A stretch of DNA of 64,000 nt from positions 62,001 to 126,000 of the forward strand of contig CAZXJI010000002.1 of NCBI GenBank assembly GCA_964640955.1. The letters run 5' to 3'. Below are positions 17,871 to 26,347 of this stretch, piece by piece. Source of the stretch: CAXXOK01 sp964640955. Its GTDB lineage: Bacteria; Bacillota; Clostridia; Christensenellales; Aristaeellaceae. Under the pieces are notes generated by a model, which saw only the letters and a program-made list of their open reading frames with translations, ran no database searches and was not told the DNA's origin. Numbering within the stretch: the first letter of the stretch is position 1; the number at the start of each line of letters is the position of its first letter. The translations under genes and the position numbers were made by a program.

Positions 17871-17918
17871 CGGAAGGACCGTTTGTGTGAAGGCCGTTTT
17901 ACATACGGAAACGGGCGC
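17766..17918. repeat. Imperfect 85-bp tandem duplication containing Pho-box-like sites
   Basis: Two diverged copies start near 17766 and 17850. Each contains a GGTRAA-N5-GGTAAA pair (17770-17786 and 17854-17870) and, about 16-31 bases later, a TGAAGSSCGTTTTACA element (within 17801-17818 and 17886-17903). Offsets between copies are 84-85 bp. Confidence 0.6.
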
Positions 17919-17923
17919 GGCGC

Positions 17924-17961
17924 AAAACCGCCGGGAAAGCGCGACGCTTTCCCGGCGGTTT
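17924..17961 (-). terminator. Terminator of the second VanW gene
   Basis: A perfect 17-bp stem (AAACCGCCGGGAAAGCG with its complement) and 3-base loop, ending in TTTT on the minus strand, 33 bases after the VanW stop. Confidence 0.85.
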
Positions 17962-17994
17962 GAACGCGTATGAACGTTGCCCGGTGAGGCCGTC

Positions 17995-19146
17995 CTATTC
18001 GGTCGTCTCGTCCGAGCCCTTGAAAATCTGGATGGTAATTACGCCTTCCCCGGTGCTCTCGGCCAGAATGCGAATGGGGAAGTCGTAATCGTTGCGGAAG
18101 ATGAAATTCAGGCTGTCGCTGCCGACCGCCGCGTCCTGGTGCATGGGCAGGTAGCGGGCGCAGCCGGGGCCGTGCGGGCGGCGATAGACGATGGTGATGC
18201 CCGGCAGCTTGCGCACGGTGTTGTAAAGCGTCGAGCTGCTCTGGCAGGTGCCCCCGCCGTAACCGGGCTGGCTGCCCCCGTCGATCAGCACCGGCGCGGG
18301 GAAATAGCCGTTGGCCTTTTTATACGGGCCGATCTGGGCGTTGAAGTCCAATTGCTCCCCGGGCTGCATGACGCGGGTCATCAGCTCGCAGGAGCGCACG
18401 ATGTTTTTCACGCGCCCGTCGTTGAGCTCCGAACCGTTGTTGTACTTGAAAAACGAGCTGAACGCGGAAATCGGGGTGTCCTCGCTCATGGGCTCGTCGG
18501 TGGGCGAAACCACGGTCAGGTCGGTCAGCAGCGTCGCGTCGATATAGCCGTAGCTGCGCCAGTAGAGCACCTTGGCAAAGCCCTTCGTAAACTCGAGGAT
18601 CGCGACCCGGCTGCCCGCGCCCACGACGATGGGGAAGGTTTCGCTGCTATTGTCCGGGTCGGTGTGCACGGGGGTCACGGCGGTGGTGGTGGCGACGTAC
18701 TGGTTGATGGTCACGCCGTAGGGCGCGGTGGTTTCCGGGTCGAGGGTGGTGCAGTTTTCGTCGATGCAGGTGCGCTTGACGAACCCCACCGCGCCTTCGT
18801 ACTCCACCAGCACGTACGCGGGGTACACCTTGTAGATGGTCACCGTCTCGCCCTTGCCGGCGGTCCCCAGCACGTCCCCGTCGTCGTCCTGCGAGGCGCG
18901 GATGGAGGCGGCCGTGCCCGTGGAGGTCATCAGCTTGATCTTGGTGGTGTACAGCGGCGTGAGGCCCTCGATGCTGGGCCGATCCTGATCGGCCTGGCCG
19001 ACGATCTCGCCCATGCCGTCGTCCTCCACGTAATCCTCCACGATCACTTCGGCGTCGCCCTCGTCCTGCTGCGAAACGTCCTCGGCGAAAGCGGCCGGAA
19101 CGGCGAGGAGGAGGCAGACAAGCAAAATAGAAACGCGTCTGAGCAA
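17995..19146 (-). CDS. Second secreted VanW-domain protein
   Basis: A 383-residue exported protein: signal peptide (about residues 1-21), acidic spacer, two SH3-like beta segments (about 65-125 and 140-205) and a C-terminal VanW domain (about 240-375) with the diagnostic GYGGGTCQSSSTLYN. It resembles the protein at 1744-3126 in architecture and motif, so the two are probably paralogues, though the flanking linkers differ. TTG start with AAGGAG ten bases upstream. Own promoter and terminator; likely a cell-wall associated protein of unknown activity. Confidence 0.85.
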   Translation of the reverse strand: MLRRVSILLVCLLLAVPAAFAEDVSQQDEGDAEVIVEDYVEDDGMGEIVGQADQDRPSIEGLTPLYTTKIKLMTSTGTAASIRASQDDDGDVLGTAGKGETVTIYKVYPAYVLVEYEGAVGFVKRTCIDENCTTLDPETTAPYGVTINQYVATTTAVTPVHTDPDNSSETFPIVVGAGSRVAILEFTKGFAKVLYWRSYGYIDATLLTDLTVVSPTDEPMSEDTPISAFSSFFKYNNGSELNDGRVKNIVRSCELMTRVMQPGEQLDFNAQIGPYKKANGYFPAPVLIDGGSQPGYGGGTCQSSSTLYNTVRKLPGITIVYRRPHGPGCARYLPMHQDAAVGSDSLNFIFRNDYDFPIRILAESTGEGVITIQIFKGSDETTE

Positions 19147-19180
19147 AGCGCGAACACTCCTTATCGTTGGGTTCCAGACC

Positions 19181-19189
19181 AGTATAGCA
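19181..19189 (-). promoter_or_regulatory. Extended -10 promoter of the second VanW gene
   Basis: Minus strand TGCTATACT, a TG-extended -10, 35 bases before the TTG start. The -35 position is weak, as is usual for extended -10 promoters. Confidence 0.6.
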
Positions 19190-19251
19190 CAGTTGCCCGG
19201 CGCGGGCGAGAACGGCGGCGAAAATTTACAGGCATCCCGGCCGGGCGAACG

Positions 19252-19764
19252 TCACCGCCGGATGCGTTTGGTCATCGGGATCAGCAACAGGCCGATCACC
19301 ACGCCGCTCAGGCCCTGCATGGCGTTGCCCAGCAGGCTCCCGCTCGCGGCGGCCAGCCCATAGCCCAGAATGAGCCATTCCGTGATAAAATACCCGCCGA
19401 CCATCACGGCCTCGGCGGCGATCAGCCCCAGCACCTTCAGCCATTCGTACCGGGATTTGAGCGCCAGCACCGCCACCGCCGCCACCGCCCCCTTGATGAG
19501 GAAGGTCGGCAGCAGGTACATGGCGTAGCCGCCCATCAGGTCGGCCAGCATGCTGCCCACGGCCGCCGCGGGCACCGCGGCCCAACCCAGCATCGACGCG
19601 GCCAGCAGGATGAACCCGTCGCCCAGATGCACGTAGCCGTAGGTCATGGGCATCGGGATTTTGATGAAGTACGTCGCCACGAAGATCAGTGCGGCCATCA
19701 TGCCGCACAGCGCCAGCTGCGCGGTAGGGTTGAGTTTCCGGGGTTCCCGGTTTTGATTCTGCAT
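19252..19764 (-). CDS. ECF transporter S component
   Basis: A 170-residue membrane protein with about six helices and the S-component pattern: N-terminal ALCGMMAALIFVATY, then IPMPMTYGYVHLGDGFILLAA and a glycine-rich GAVAAV segment. S components bind vitamins or related micronutrients and work with a shared EcfAA'T energising module, which is absent here, as is typical of group II ECF systems. The substrate cannot be assigned; no riboswitch was seen upstream. ATG at 19764 has AAAGGAG seven bases upstream. It follows the ferritin-like gene by 113 bases. Confidence 0.85.
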   Translation of the reverse strand: MQNQNREPRKLNPTAQLALCGMMAALIFVATYFIKIPMPMTYGYVHLGDGFILLAASMLGWAAVPAAAVGSMLADLMGGYAMYLLPTFLIKGAVAAVAVLALKSRYEWLKVLGLIAAEAVMVGGYFITEWLILGYGLAAASGSLLGNAMQGLSGVVIGLLLIPMTKRIRR

Positions 19765-19877
19765 GGGGATGCTCCTTTCATGGTCCGCGGGCGGTGATTC
19801 GCGGTACGGCAAACGCCGCCTTCCGCGACGCAGGCGGCATTGGCGGCGTCGAAAACGAAAAGGGAGAACCGGGTGAC

Positions 19878-20354
19878 TTACGCGTTCAGCGACGCCTGAT
19901 GCTCCTGAAGCGAGCGCAGGTGCTTGTCCTCCTCCAGGGCGATGCCTTCCAGCATCTCCGCGGCACGGGGGTTTTGGCACTGGGCGGCGAAGGAACGGTA
20001 GGTGGCGGCGGCGGTGCGCTCGGCGCTGGCGGCGAAGGCGAGCACGCCGCGCTCGTCGCCCAGCAGCCCGTGGCGTACCGCGCCCATCAGCCCGCCGGGA
20101 AACAGCACATCGGCCGCGACGGCGGAAAGGGTCAGCTGCGTTTCCATTTCCGCATCCAGGCCCGTGTACAGCTCCTGAAACTGCTGCAGGTGCTGCTTTT
20201 CGTCGGCGAGGATGGAGGCGATCTGCGCGCGGATCGGTTCCTTCTCCCGCTGCAGGCCGGCCAGCAGCATCAGCGCCCGTTCGTAGAGCTGTATGGCGCC
20301 GCGTTCCATCTCGCAGGCGATGAACAGAGCTTCCTGAGCCGATTGGATCTTCAT
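19878..20354 (-). CDS. Ferritin-like/rubrerythrin-type diiron protein
   Basis: A 158-residue all-helical protein with two ExxH-type repeats in a ferritin-like arrangement: E(17) in ACEMERGAIQLYE, DEKQH (about 51-55), SAERTAA and EEDKHLRSL (about 141-149). These supply the carboxylate/histidine ligands of a diiron site, so a role in oxygen or peroxide stress is likely in an anaerobe. No rubredoxin domain is present, so it is not classical rubrerythrin. It lies between the DUF1858 gene and an ECF S component on the same strand. Confidence 0.75.
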   Translation of the reverse strand: MKIQSAQEALFIACEMERGAIQLYERALMLLAGLQREKEPIRAQIASILADEKQHLQQFQELYTGLDAEMETQLTLSAVAADVLFPGGLMGAVRHGLLGDERGVLAFAASAERTAAATYRSFAAQCQNPRAAEMLEGIALEEDKHLRSLQEHQASLNA

Positions 20355-20387
20355 GCCGCCGTCCTTCCCTTCGGGTCGCGCCCGCGC

Positions 20388-20421
20388 GGTCCGCCGCCCC
20401 GTTTCGGCGGGGCGGCGGACC
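20388..20421 (-). other. Stem-loop between DUF1858 and ferritin-like genes
   Basis: A 13-bp perfect stem (GGTCCGCCGCCCC with its complement, 20388-20400 and 20409-20421) without a T-run on either side. It may be a processing or stabilising hairpin in a shared transcript, or a weak terminator. Confidence 0.5.
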
Positions 20422-20441
20422 GGCGAAAGCCGGGTACGGGT

Positions 20442-20648
20442 TCAGCCCTTCCGGGCCAGATGATCGTTAAGCTTCCGGACCAGCGCATCGGCGTCCACGC
20501 CGTGCACGACGCTCGCCTCTTCCAGCGATTCGGCCGTAGCGTAGGGGCAGCTCAGGCAGGACATGCCGAAATCCATAAACACGCCCGCGGTGGTGCTGTC
20601 CAGCCGGAGCACCTCGCCGATGGACATTTGCTTGGTGACGTTTGCCAT
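20442..20648 (-). CDS. DUF1858 domain protein
   Basis: A 68-residue protein consisting of one DUF1858 domain, with the hallmark CLSCPYA (Cys-x-x-Cys) after GVFMDFGMS. These small proteins occur in anaerobes beside hybrid-cluster or nitric-oxide/redox proteins and probably have a disulfide or metal-linked redox role; the exact function is unknown. Here the downstream neighbour on the same strand is a ferritin-like protein, which fits redox stress. A strong promoter is seen upstream. Confidence 0.85.
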   Translation of the reverse strand: MANVTKQMSIGEVLRLDSTTAGVFMDFGMSCLSCPYATAESLEEASVVHGVDADALVRKLNDHLARKG

Positions 20649-20694
20649 AGGAGTATTCCTCGCTTTCCTCGTGGGGAGCCTCGGCTCCGCCGTT

Positions 20695-20724
20695 ATCTTA
20701 CCATCGGGGGCGTGCGGTTGTCAA
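20695..20724 (-). promoter_or_regulatory. Promoter of the DUF1858 gene
   Basis: Minus strand TTGACA (20719-20724), 18-bp spacer and TAAGAT (20695-20700). The leader contains a small palindrome GGAGCC/GGCTCC (near 20675-20688). Confidence 0.7.
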
Positions 20725-20782
20725 CGCCGCTCCCGGAAAGAATATACCCGCTTCGCGGGCCGGCGAACCGGGCACGCGCGGG

Positions 20783-23700
20783 TCAGCCGAGCATGGAGAA
20801 CATATCCACCTGGCTGGTTTCCGCCAGCCCGCCCAGTGCGCCCTGCGTCCGGAGCATATCGGTGATGCCCGTGCCCAGATGCGCGCGCACGCGCAGGTCC
20901 TCCACCGAAAGGTAGGGGGTGTCCCGCGATTGCGCAATGGCGTCGGCCGCCGCCTCGGTAAAGCCGTTCAGGGACAGGAAGGGGCAGCGCAGGTCGCCCT
21001 CCTCCGGCAGGAAGCGGCTTTTGTCGCTTCTGTACAGGTCGACGGGCAACAGCCGTATGCCCCGCTCCTGCATTTCCAGGATCATGTGCAGGGCGTTCTG
21101 CTCCTGCTTTTCCTTGGCGTTGAGCTTCTCGTCCCGCGCGGCGAAGGCGTTGAGCCTCTCGCGCAGGGAAGCGTTGGAGAGGATCATCGTGCCCGCGTCG
21201 AAGCCGTCCGCGCGGATGGTGAAGTACGCCGCGTAATAAGCCAGCGGCCGGTAGATTTTATACCACGCCACGCGCAGGCCCATGGTCACGTACGCCACGG
21301 CGTGGCCGCGGGGGAACATGTACTTGATCTTCTTGCAGCTGTCGATGGCCCAGCCCGGCACGTCGTGGGAGAGCATCGCGGCCTCCATGTCCGGGGTCAG
21401 GCCCCGGCCCTTGCGCACGCTTTCCATAATGTCGAAGCTCATTTTGTTCTCCACGCCCTTGGAGATGAGAAAGTTCATAATGTCGTCGCGCGTGCAGAAG
21501 CATTGCGGCAGCTTGGCCGTTCCGCTGTCGATCAGGTCCTTGGCGTTACCCAGCCACACGTCGGTGCCGTGGCTGAGCCCCGAAATACGGATGAGCTCCT
21601 CCATGGTGGAGGGCTTGGTGTCCATCAGCATCCCCTGCACGAACTGCGTGCCGAACTCGGGAATGCCCAGCGTCCCCGTGGGGCTCATAATCTGCTCCGC
21701 GGTCACGCCCAGCGCCCCGGGGCCGGAAAACAGGCTCATGATCCTGGGGTCGTCCAGCGGAATCTGGCGGAAGCTCACGCCGGTCAGTTCCTCCAGCCGG
21801 TGCATCATGGTGGGATCGTCGTGGCCCAGGCAATCGAGCTTCACGAGGATGTCGTGCATCGAGCGGAAGTCGTAGTGCGTGGTGAGCGTCGCGCCGCCGA
21901 TGTCGTCGGCCGGGTGCTGGATGGCCGTGAACTGGCAGATGTCGTATTCCTTGGGCAGCACTACGATGCCGCCGGGGTGCTGGCCCGTGGTGCGCTTGAC
22001 GCCCATGCACCCCGCGGCCAGCCGCTCTTTGTGGGCGCGCCCGGCGCGCACGCCCCGCTCCTCCAGGTACTTGGCCGCGAATCCGTAGGCCGTCTTTTCC
22101 GCCAGACCGCTGATGGTGCCCGCGCGGTACACGAAGCCCTTGCCAAACAGCTCCTCGATGTAGGCGTGGGCGCGGGGCTGGTACTCGCCGGAAAAGTTCA
22201 GGTCGATGTCCGGCACCTTGTCGCCCTTGAAGCCCAGAAAGACCTCGAAGGGGATGGAATAGCCGTCCTTGGCCAGGGGCTGCCCGCAAAGCTCGCAGGT
22301 TTTGTCGGGCAGGTCCATGCCCACCGCGCCCAGTTCCGGCGGGGTGAAAAACGCCTTGTGGCAATGGTCGCAGCGGTAGTGCGCGGGCAGGGGGTTGACC
22401 TCCGTGATGCCGCACATGGTGGCGACCAGCGAGCTGCCCACGCTGCCGCGGGAGCCGACCAGATAGCCGTCCGCCAGCGACTTGGCCACCAGCTTCTGCG
22501 CGATGGAGTAGAGCGTCGCAAAGCCGTAGCCGATGATGCTCTTGAGTTCCTTTTTAAGCCGTTTCTCGATCAGCTCCGGCAGGGGATCGCCGTACAGCTC
22601 GCGGGCGCGCGCCCAGGTCATGGTTTCGATGTCCCCCGCCGCCTCCGGCCAGAAGGGCTGGAAGGTGTCCTCGCCCTTGGGATGCTTGGGGAACAGGCGC
22701 AGCTCCTCCACCTGGTCCGCGATGGCGCGGGGCGCGTCGATCACCACCTCGCGGGCTTTCTTCTCGCCCAGATAGGCAAATTCCGCAAGCATCTCGTCGG
22801 TGGTCTTGAAATACAGGGGCGGCTGTTCGTCGCAGTCCTCGTAGCCCAGCCCGGCCTGCAGAATGGCGCGGTAGACCGCGTCCTGCGGGTCCTTGAAGTG
22901 CACGTCCCCCGTGGCGACGACGGGCTTAAGGAGCCTTTCCCCCAGCGCCACCACCCGGCGGTTGAAGTCGCGCAGCTGCTCCTCGTCCTTCGCCTCTCCC
23001 GTGCGCAGCAGGAAGCGGTTGTTGGCGATCGGCTGGATCTCCAGATAATCGTAAAAGGCGGCGATACGCGTAAGCTCCGCGTCCGGCTTGCCGGCGACCA
23101 CCGCGCGGAACAGTTCCCCCGATTCGCAGGCGCTGCCCACGATGAGCCCCTCGCGGTATTTGGCAATCAGGTGGCGGGGCATGTTGGGATGGCGGTGGAA
23201 ATAGCGGATGTGCCCCTCGCTGATCAGGTGGTTGAGGTTTTCCATGCCCTTCTGGGTCCTGCACAAAAGTACGATGTGGTGCGTGTCGCTCATGCTCTCG
23301 CCCTGCACCACGCCGTCCACGTCGGCCAGGGTCACGGCGCCCCTCTTGGAAAGCTCGCCGACCATGGCCCACAGGCATTTGGCGGTCGCGGCCGCGTCGT
23401 GCACCGCGCGGTGCGCGTTTTTGAGCGTCACGCCAAGATACCGGCACAGCGCGCCCAGCTTGTAGCTGCGAAGCCCCGTGTACAGCCGCCGCGCCAACAC
23501 GAGCGTGTCGATGACCGGCGCCTGGAAGCTTTCGCCCATGCGCGCGCACTCGGCCCGGAGGAAGCCCAGGTCGAAGGGCGCGTTGTGCGCCGCCACGGCG
23601 CTGCCTCCGATGAAAGCAAGCAGCTGCTTCACGCCCGCGGCGGGCGCGGGCTGGTCGCGCAGCATCAGGTCGGTGATGCCGGTCAGCTCGACGATCTTGG

Positions 23701-25219
23701 GCGAAAGTGGCACGCCGGGGTTGCACAAAAGGCTCAGTTCGTCCGTGACCACGCCGTTTTCCAGCCGCACCGCGCCGATCTCGATGATGCGGTCGACCGT
23801 CGGGGAAAGCCCCGTGGTCTCGAAGTCCAGCACCACCGTCGTCTGCGCAAGCGGCCGGTCGTCCGCGTTTTCCACCAGCGGGATCAGGTCGCACAGGTAG
23901 CCCTCGACCCCCGGAATAAACTTGATCTTGTGCTTTTTAGCCGCGCCGAAGGCGGCGGGGAACGCCTGCGTCACTCCGTGGTCGGTAATCGCCACGGCCG
24001 GGTGCCCCCAGCGGGCGGCCTGCGCCACCAGCTCGGCGGCGTCGGTGGTGGCGTCCATGGCGCTCATGGTGCTGTGCATGTGCAGCTCCACGCGCTTGTC
24101 GCCTTCCGGCGCCTGGTCGACCCGTTCGCGCTTGGGCAGCTGCTGCATGTCCCTAACGCCGATGGACAGGTCGTTTAAGTACGTATCCTGCCGACAGTCG
24201 CCCCGCAGGCGCACGCGTACGCCGGGTACGATCTGCTCGACCTGCTTTTGGACGCGCTCCCGCTCCTCCGCCGTCGGGGGCGTGGGCGTCGTCCCGGGGC
24301 CCGCGCGGCGCATGCGGTAGTTGTAGAACGCCTTGCAGTAGACGGTGGAGGTGTCGTCCCCCACGGTGAAGGAGACCAGCACCGTTTCCCCGCCCTTGAG
24401 CTCCTTGGGCTCGTTCACGGCGTAGATTTCGCCTTCCACGACTACCACGCCGCTGTCCTCCCGCAGCTCCGCGATGGGCACGGGCGGGTCGCCGATGGCG
24501 CGGCCCTTGAGCACCGGGCCTTTCTTTTCCGCGGCCTTGCGCGGGGCCGCCGGGCGCGCCTTCGCCCCTTCCGCCTGCGCCGTCGCGGCCGCGGCGGCGG
24601 GAACGGCGCCCTCCGCCCACGGGGGCGGATCGTCGTCGTCCGCCCCGGCGGCGTGCGGGTTGCCGGCGCGGTCCTCCGCAAGCTCCTGTTCGCGGCGGCG
24701 GGCGGTTTCGGCGCGCATCTTCTCCACCCAGGCCTCGCGCTCGCCGCACTTGACCAGCCCCACGGGCATGCGCAGACGGAAAATATCCCACACGGCCTGG
24801 GAAAGCTTCGTATCCAGATCGTTGCGCTTAAAAAAGGAAATGGCGAACTCGTCCGGGCAGGTGAGGAGGATGCGGTCGCCCTCCACGCTCCAGCCCACAT
24901 CGTCCAGCCACGTGCGAAGCGCCGGGCTCTGGCGGCGCAGAAAATCCTTGAGAACGGGGGTGTAGGTCTCGATGTGCGCGAAAAAATCCTCCTTTAAGGA
25001 GGGGGAGGCCACGCGCAGGGCAATCTGCATTTTGGGAAACAGCAGGCGCAGGCGGTGCTCCAGTGCCAAAAAATCCTTTTCCGGCACCAGCACGTCGCAA
25101 AGGAAGCTGAAATAGGCTTTGTTGTCGCCCTTGCGGTAGAGCACGCGTTCCACGTGCAGCTTGCCCTTCACGGGGGGAAGGGTTTCCTCGAGGATATGGA
25201 TGAGTTCGGATTTATTCAC
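20783..25219 (-). CDS. polC: DNA polymerase III alpha subunit, PolC type
   Basis: The main replicative polymerase of low-GC Gram-positive bacteria, with built-in proofreading. It is 1478 residues. Order: N-terminal domains (to about 230) with an alanine-rich linker, an OB fold (about 240-330), a PHP domain interrupted by the exonuclease (PHP start about 373, ELHMHSTMS), the 3'-5' exonuclease (about 460-630, VVLDFETTG), a zinc-binding pair CDHC/CELC (about 951-975), the polymerase core (about 920-1400, GSRGSVGSSL and DIDLNFSGEYQPR) and a C-terminal helix-hairpin-helix region. GTG at 25219 overlaps the ispG stop (GTGA) and has AAAGGA eight bases upstream. Third gene of a glycosyltransferase-ispG-polC operon. 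Confidence 0.97.
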   Translation of the reverse strand: MNKSELIHILEETLPPVKGKLHVERVLYRKGDNKAYFSFLCDVLVPEKDFLALEHRLRLLFPKMQIALRVASPSLKEDFFAHIETYTPVLKDFLRRQSPALRTWLDDVGWSVEGDRILLTCPDEFAISFFKRNDLDTKLSQAVWDIFRLRMPVGLVKCGEREAWVEKMRAETARRREQELAEDRAGNPHAAGADDDDPPPWAEGAVPAAAAATAQAEGAKARPAAPRKAAEKKGPVLKGRAIGDPPVPIAELREDSGVVVVEGEIYAVNEPKELKGGETVLVSFTVGDDTSTVYCKAFYNYRMRRAGPGTTPTPPTAEERERVQKQVEQIVPGVRVRLRGDCRQDTYLNDLSIGVRDMQQLPKRERVDQAPEGDKRVELHMHSTMSAMDATTDAAELVAQAARWGHPAVAITDHGVTQAFPAAFGAAKKHKIKFIPGVEGYLCDLIPLVENADDRPLAQTTVVLDFETTGLSPTVDRIIEIGAVRLENGVVTDELSLLCNPGVPLSPKIVELTGITDLMLRDQPAPAAGVKQLLAFIGGSAVAAHNAPFDLGFLRAECARMGESFQAPVIDTLVLARRLYTGLRSYKLGALCRYLGVTLKNAHRAVHDAAATAKCLWAMVGELSKRGAVTLADVDGVVQGESMSDTHHIVLLCRTQKGMENLNHLISEGHIRYFHRHPNMPRHLIAKYREGLIVGSACESGELFRAVVAGKPDAELTRIAAFYDYLEIQPIANNRFLLRTGEAKDEEQLRDFNRRVVALGERLLKPVVATGDVHFKDPQDAVYRAILQAGLGYEDCDEQPPLYFKTTDEMLAEFAYLGEKKAREVVIDAPRAIADQVEELRLFPKHPKGEDTFQPFWPEAAGDIETMTWARARELYGDPLPELIEKRLKKELKSIIGYGFATLYSIAQKLVAKSLADGYLVGSRGSVGSSLVATMCGITEVNPLPAHYRCDHCHKAFFTPPELGAVGMDLPDKTCELCGQPLAKDGYSIPFEVFLGFKGDKVPDIDLNFSGEYQPRAHAYIEELFGKGFVYRAGTISGLAEKTAYGFAAKYLEERGVRAGRAHKERLAAGCMGVKRTTGQHPGGIVVLPKEYDICQFTAIQHPADDIGGATLTTHYDFRSMHDILVKLDCLGHDDPTMMHRLEELTGVSFRQIPLDDPRIMSLFSGPGALGVTAEQIMSPTGTLGIPEFGTQFVQGMLMDTKPSTMEELIRISGLSHGTDVWLGNAKDLIDSGTAKLPQCFCTRDDIMNFLISKGVENKMSFDIMESVRKGRGLTPDMEAAMLSHDVPGWAIDSCKKIKYMFPRGHAVAYVTMGLRVAWYKIYRPLAYYAAYFTIRADGFDAGTMILSNASLRERLNAFAARDEKLNAKEKQEQNALHMILEMQERGIRLLPVDLYRSDKSRFLPEEGDLRCPFLSLNGFTEAAADAIAQSRDTPYLSVEDLRVRAHLGTGITDMLRTQGALGGLAETSQVDMFSMLG

Positions 25220-26343
25220 GTCGTCGTTCCTTTCGGGGTTGCGTTCCAGCCCCGCCGACGGGCGATCTGCAGGGCCCGTTCGATGAGGATGGCGGCCAGA
25301 TCGCCCTCCACCTTCTCGGGCTCCCTGCCTTTTTCGAAAATCGCTCCCACGGCGTACTCCGCGCCCGCGCCGCCGGGCGCGCCGCCCGCGGCCAGCCCGC
25401 CGCCCGCCAGGCCGATATCGGCCTGCCGCGCCTCGCCGGGACCGTTGACCACGCAGCCCATGACCGCCACGGTCAGGGGCACGCGCACGCCCGCGAGCGC
25501 CTGCTTTACCCGCGCGGCCACGGCGGCCACGTCGATGCTCGTGCGCCCGCAGGTAGGGCAGGAAATGACGTTTACGTAATCGCGGCGAAGCCCGCACGCC
25601 TTGAGGATGTCGATGCCCGCCGCCACCTCGGGCACGGGATCGCCGGTCAGGGAAACGCGGATGGTATCCCCGATGCCGTGCAGAAGCAGGCAGCCGATGC
25701 CTACGGCGCTTTTGATGTTCCCGTCGCCGGGCAGACCCGCCTCGGTCACGCCCACGTGCAGGGGATAGTCGGTCTGCTCGGCGGCCAGCTCGTAGGCGGC
25801 CACGGTCAGGGGCACGTCGGTCGCCTTGAGGCTCAGCACGATATCGGAAAAGCCCGCGTCCTCCAAAAGCCGGGCGTGCGCCAGCGCGCTGTCCAGCATG
25901 CCGCGGGCGGTCACGCCGCCGTCGCGGCGGAGAATATCTTTCTCCACCGATCCGCTGTTGACCCCCACGCGGATGGGCGCGTGGTGCACCTTCGCGCAGT
26001 CCGCCACCAGCCGCACCTTTTCGGCCGAGCCGATGTTGCCGGGGTTGATGCGCACCTTCGCCGCCCCGTTTTCCAGCGCTCCGACCGCCAGATCGGCGCG
26101 AAAGTGGATATCGGCGACGATGGGCACGGGAGAGCCGTCCACGATTCGGCGAAAGGCGGGCAGGCACGCGTCGTCGTACACGCTGACGCGCACGATGTCC
26201 GCCCCGGCGGTCGCCAGCGCGCGAACCTGCGTAAGCGTCTTATCCGCGTCGCGGGTGTCGGTATTGGTCATGCTTTGCACCGTGACCGGCGCGCCGCCGC
26301 CGATGGGCACGTTTCCGATGGTAAAGGCGCGGGTGGTACGCAT
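25216..26343 (-). CDS. ispG: 4-hydroxy-3-methylbut-2-enyl-diphosphate synthase (GcpE)
   Basis: The [4Fe-4S] enzyme converting MEcPP to HMBPP in the non-mevalonate isoprenoid pathway. 375 residues, the length of the two-domain bacterial form. Visible: N-terminal TIM-barrel start with PVTVQSMTNTDT, RINPGNIG, and the C-terminal cluster cysteines in SCPTCGRT plus CVVNGPGE. AAGGAG seven bases before the ATG. Starts 4 bases after the glycosyltransferase gene and overlaps polC by 4 bases, so it is in the middle of a tight operon; the link with polC also occurs in other Clostridia. Confidence 0.97.
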   Translation of the reverse strand: MRTTRAFTIGNVPIGGGAPVTVQSMTNTDTRDADKTLTQVRALATAGADIVRVSVYDDACLPAFRRIVDGSPVPIVADIHFRADLAVGALENGAAKVRINPGNIGSAEKVRLVADCAKVHHAPIRVGVNSGSVEKDILRRDGGVTARGMLDSALAHARLLEDAGFSDIVLSLKATDVPLTVAAYELAAEQTDYPLHVGVTEAGLPGDGNIKSAVGIGCLLLHGIGDTIRVSLTGDPVPEVAAGIDILKACGLRRDYVNVISCPTCGRTSIDVAAVAARVKQALAGVRVPLTVAVMGCVVNGPGEARQADIGLAGGGLAAGGAPGGAGAEYAVGAIFEKGREPEKVEGDLAAILIERALQIARRRGWNATPKGTTT

Positions 26344-26347
26344 GGGC

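Noticed and set aside
19765..19877. Riboswitch before the ECF S component gene
   Set aside because: The gap is only 113 bases, shows no recognisable aptamer, and contains no clear terminator or anti-Shine-Dalgarno hairpin.
25220..26167. In-frame extension of polC back through ispG
   Set aside because: It is the shifted frame of ispG (Arg/Gly-rich nonsense). The GTG at 25219, overlapping the ispG stop, has a ribosome binding site and gives a normal PolC start.
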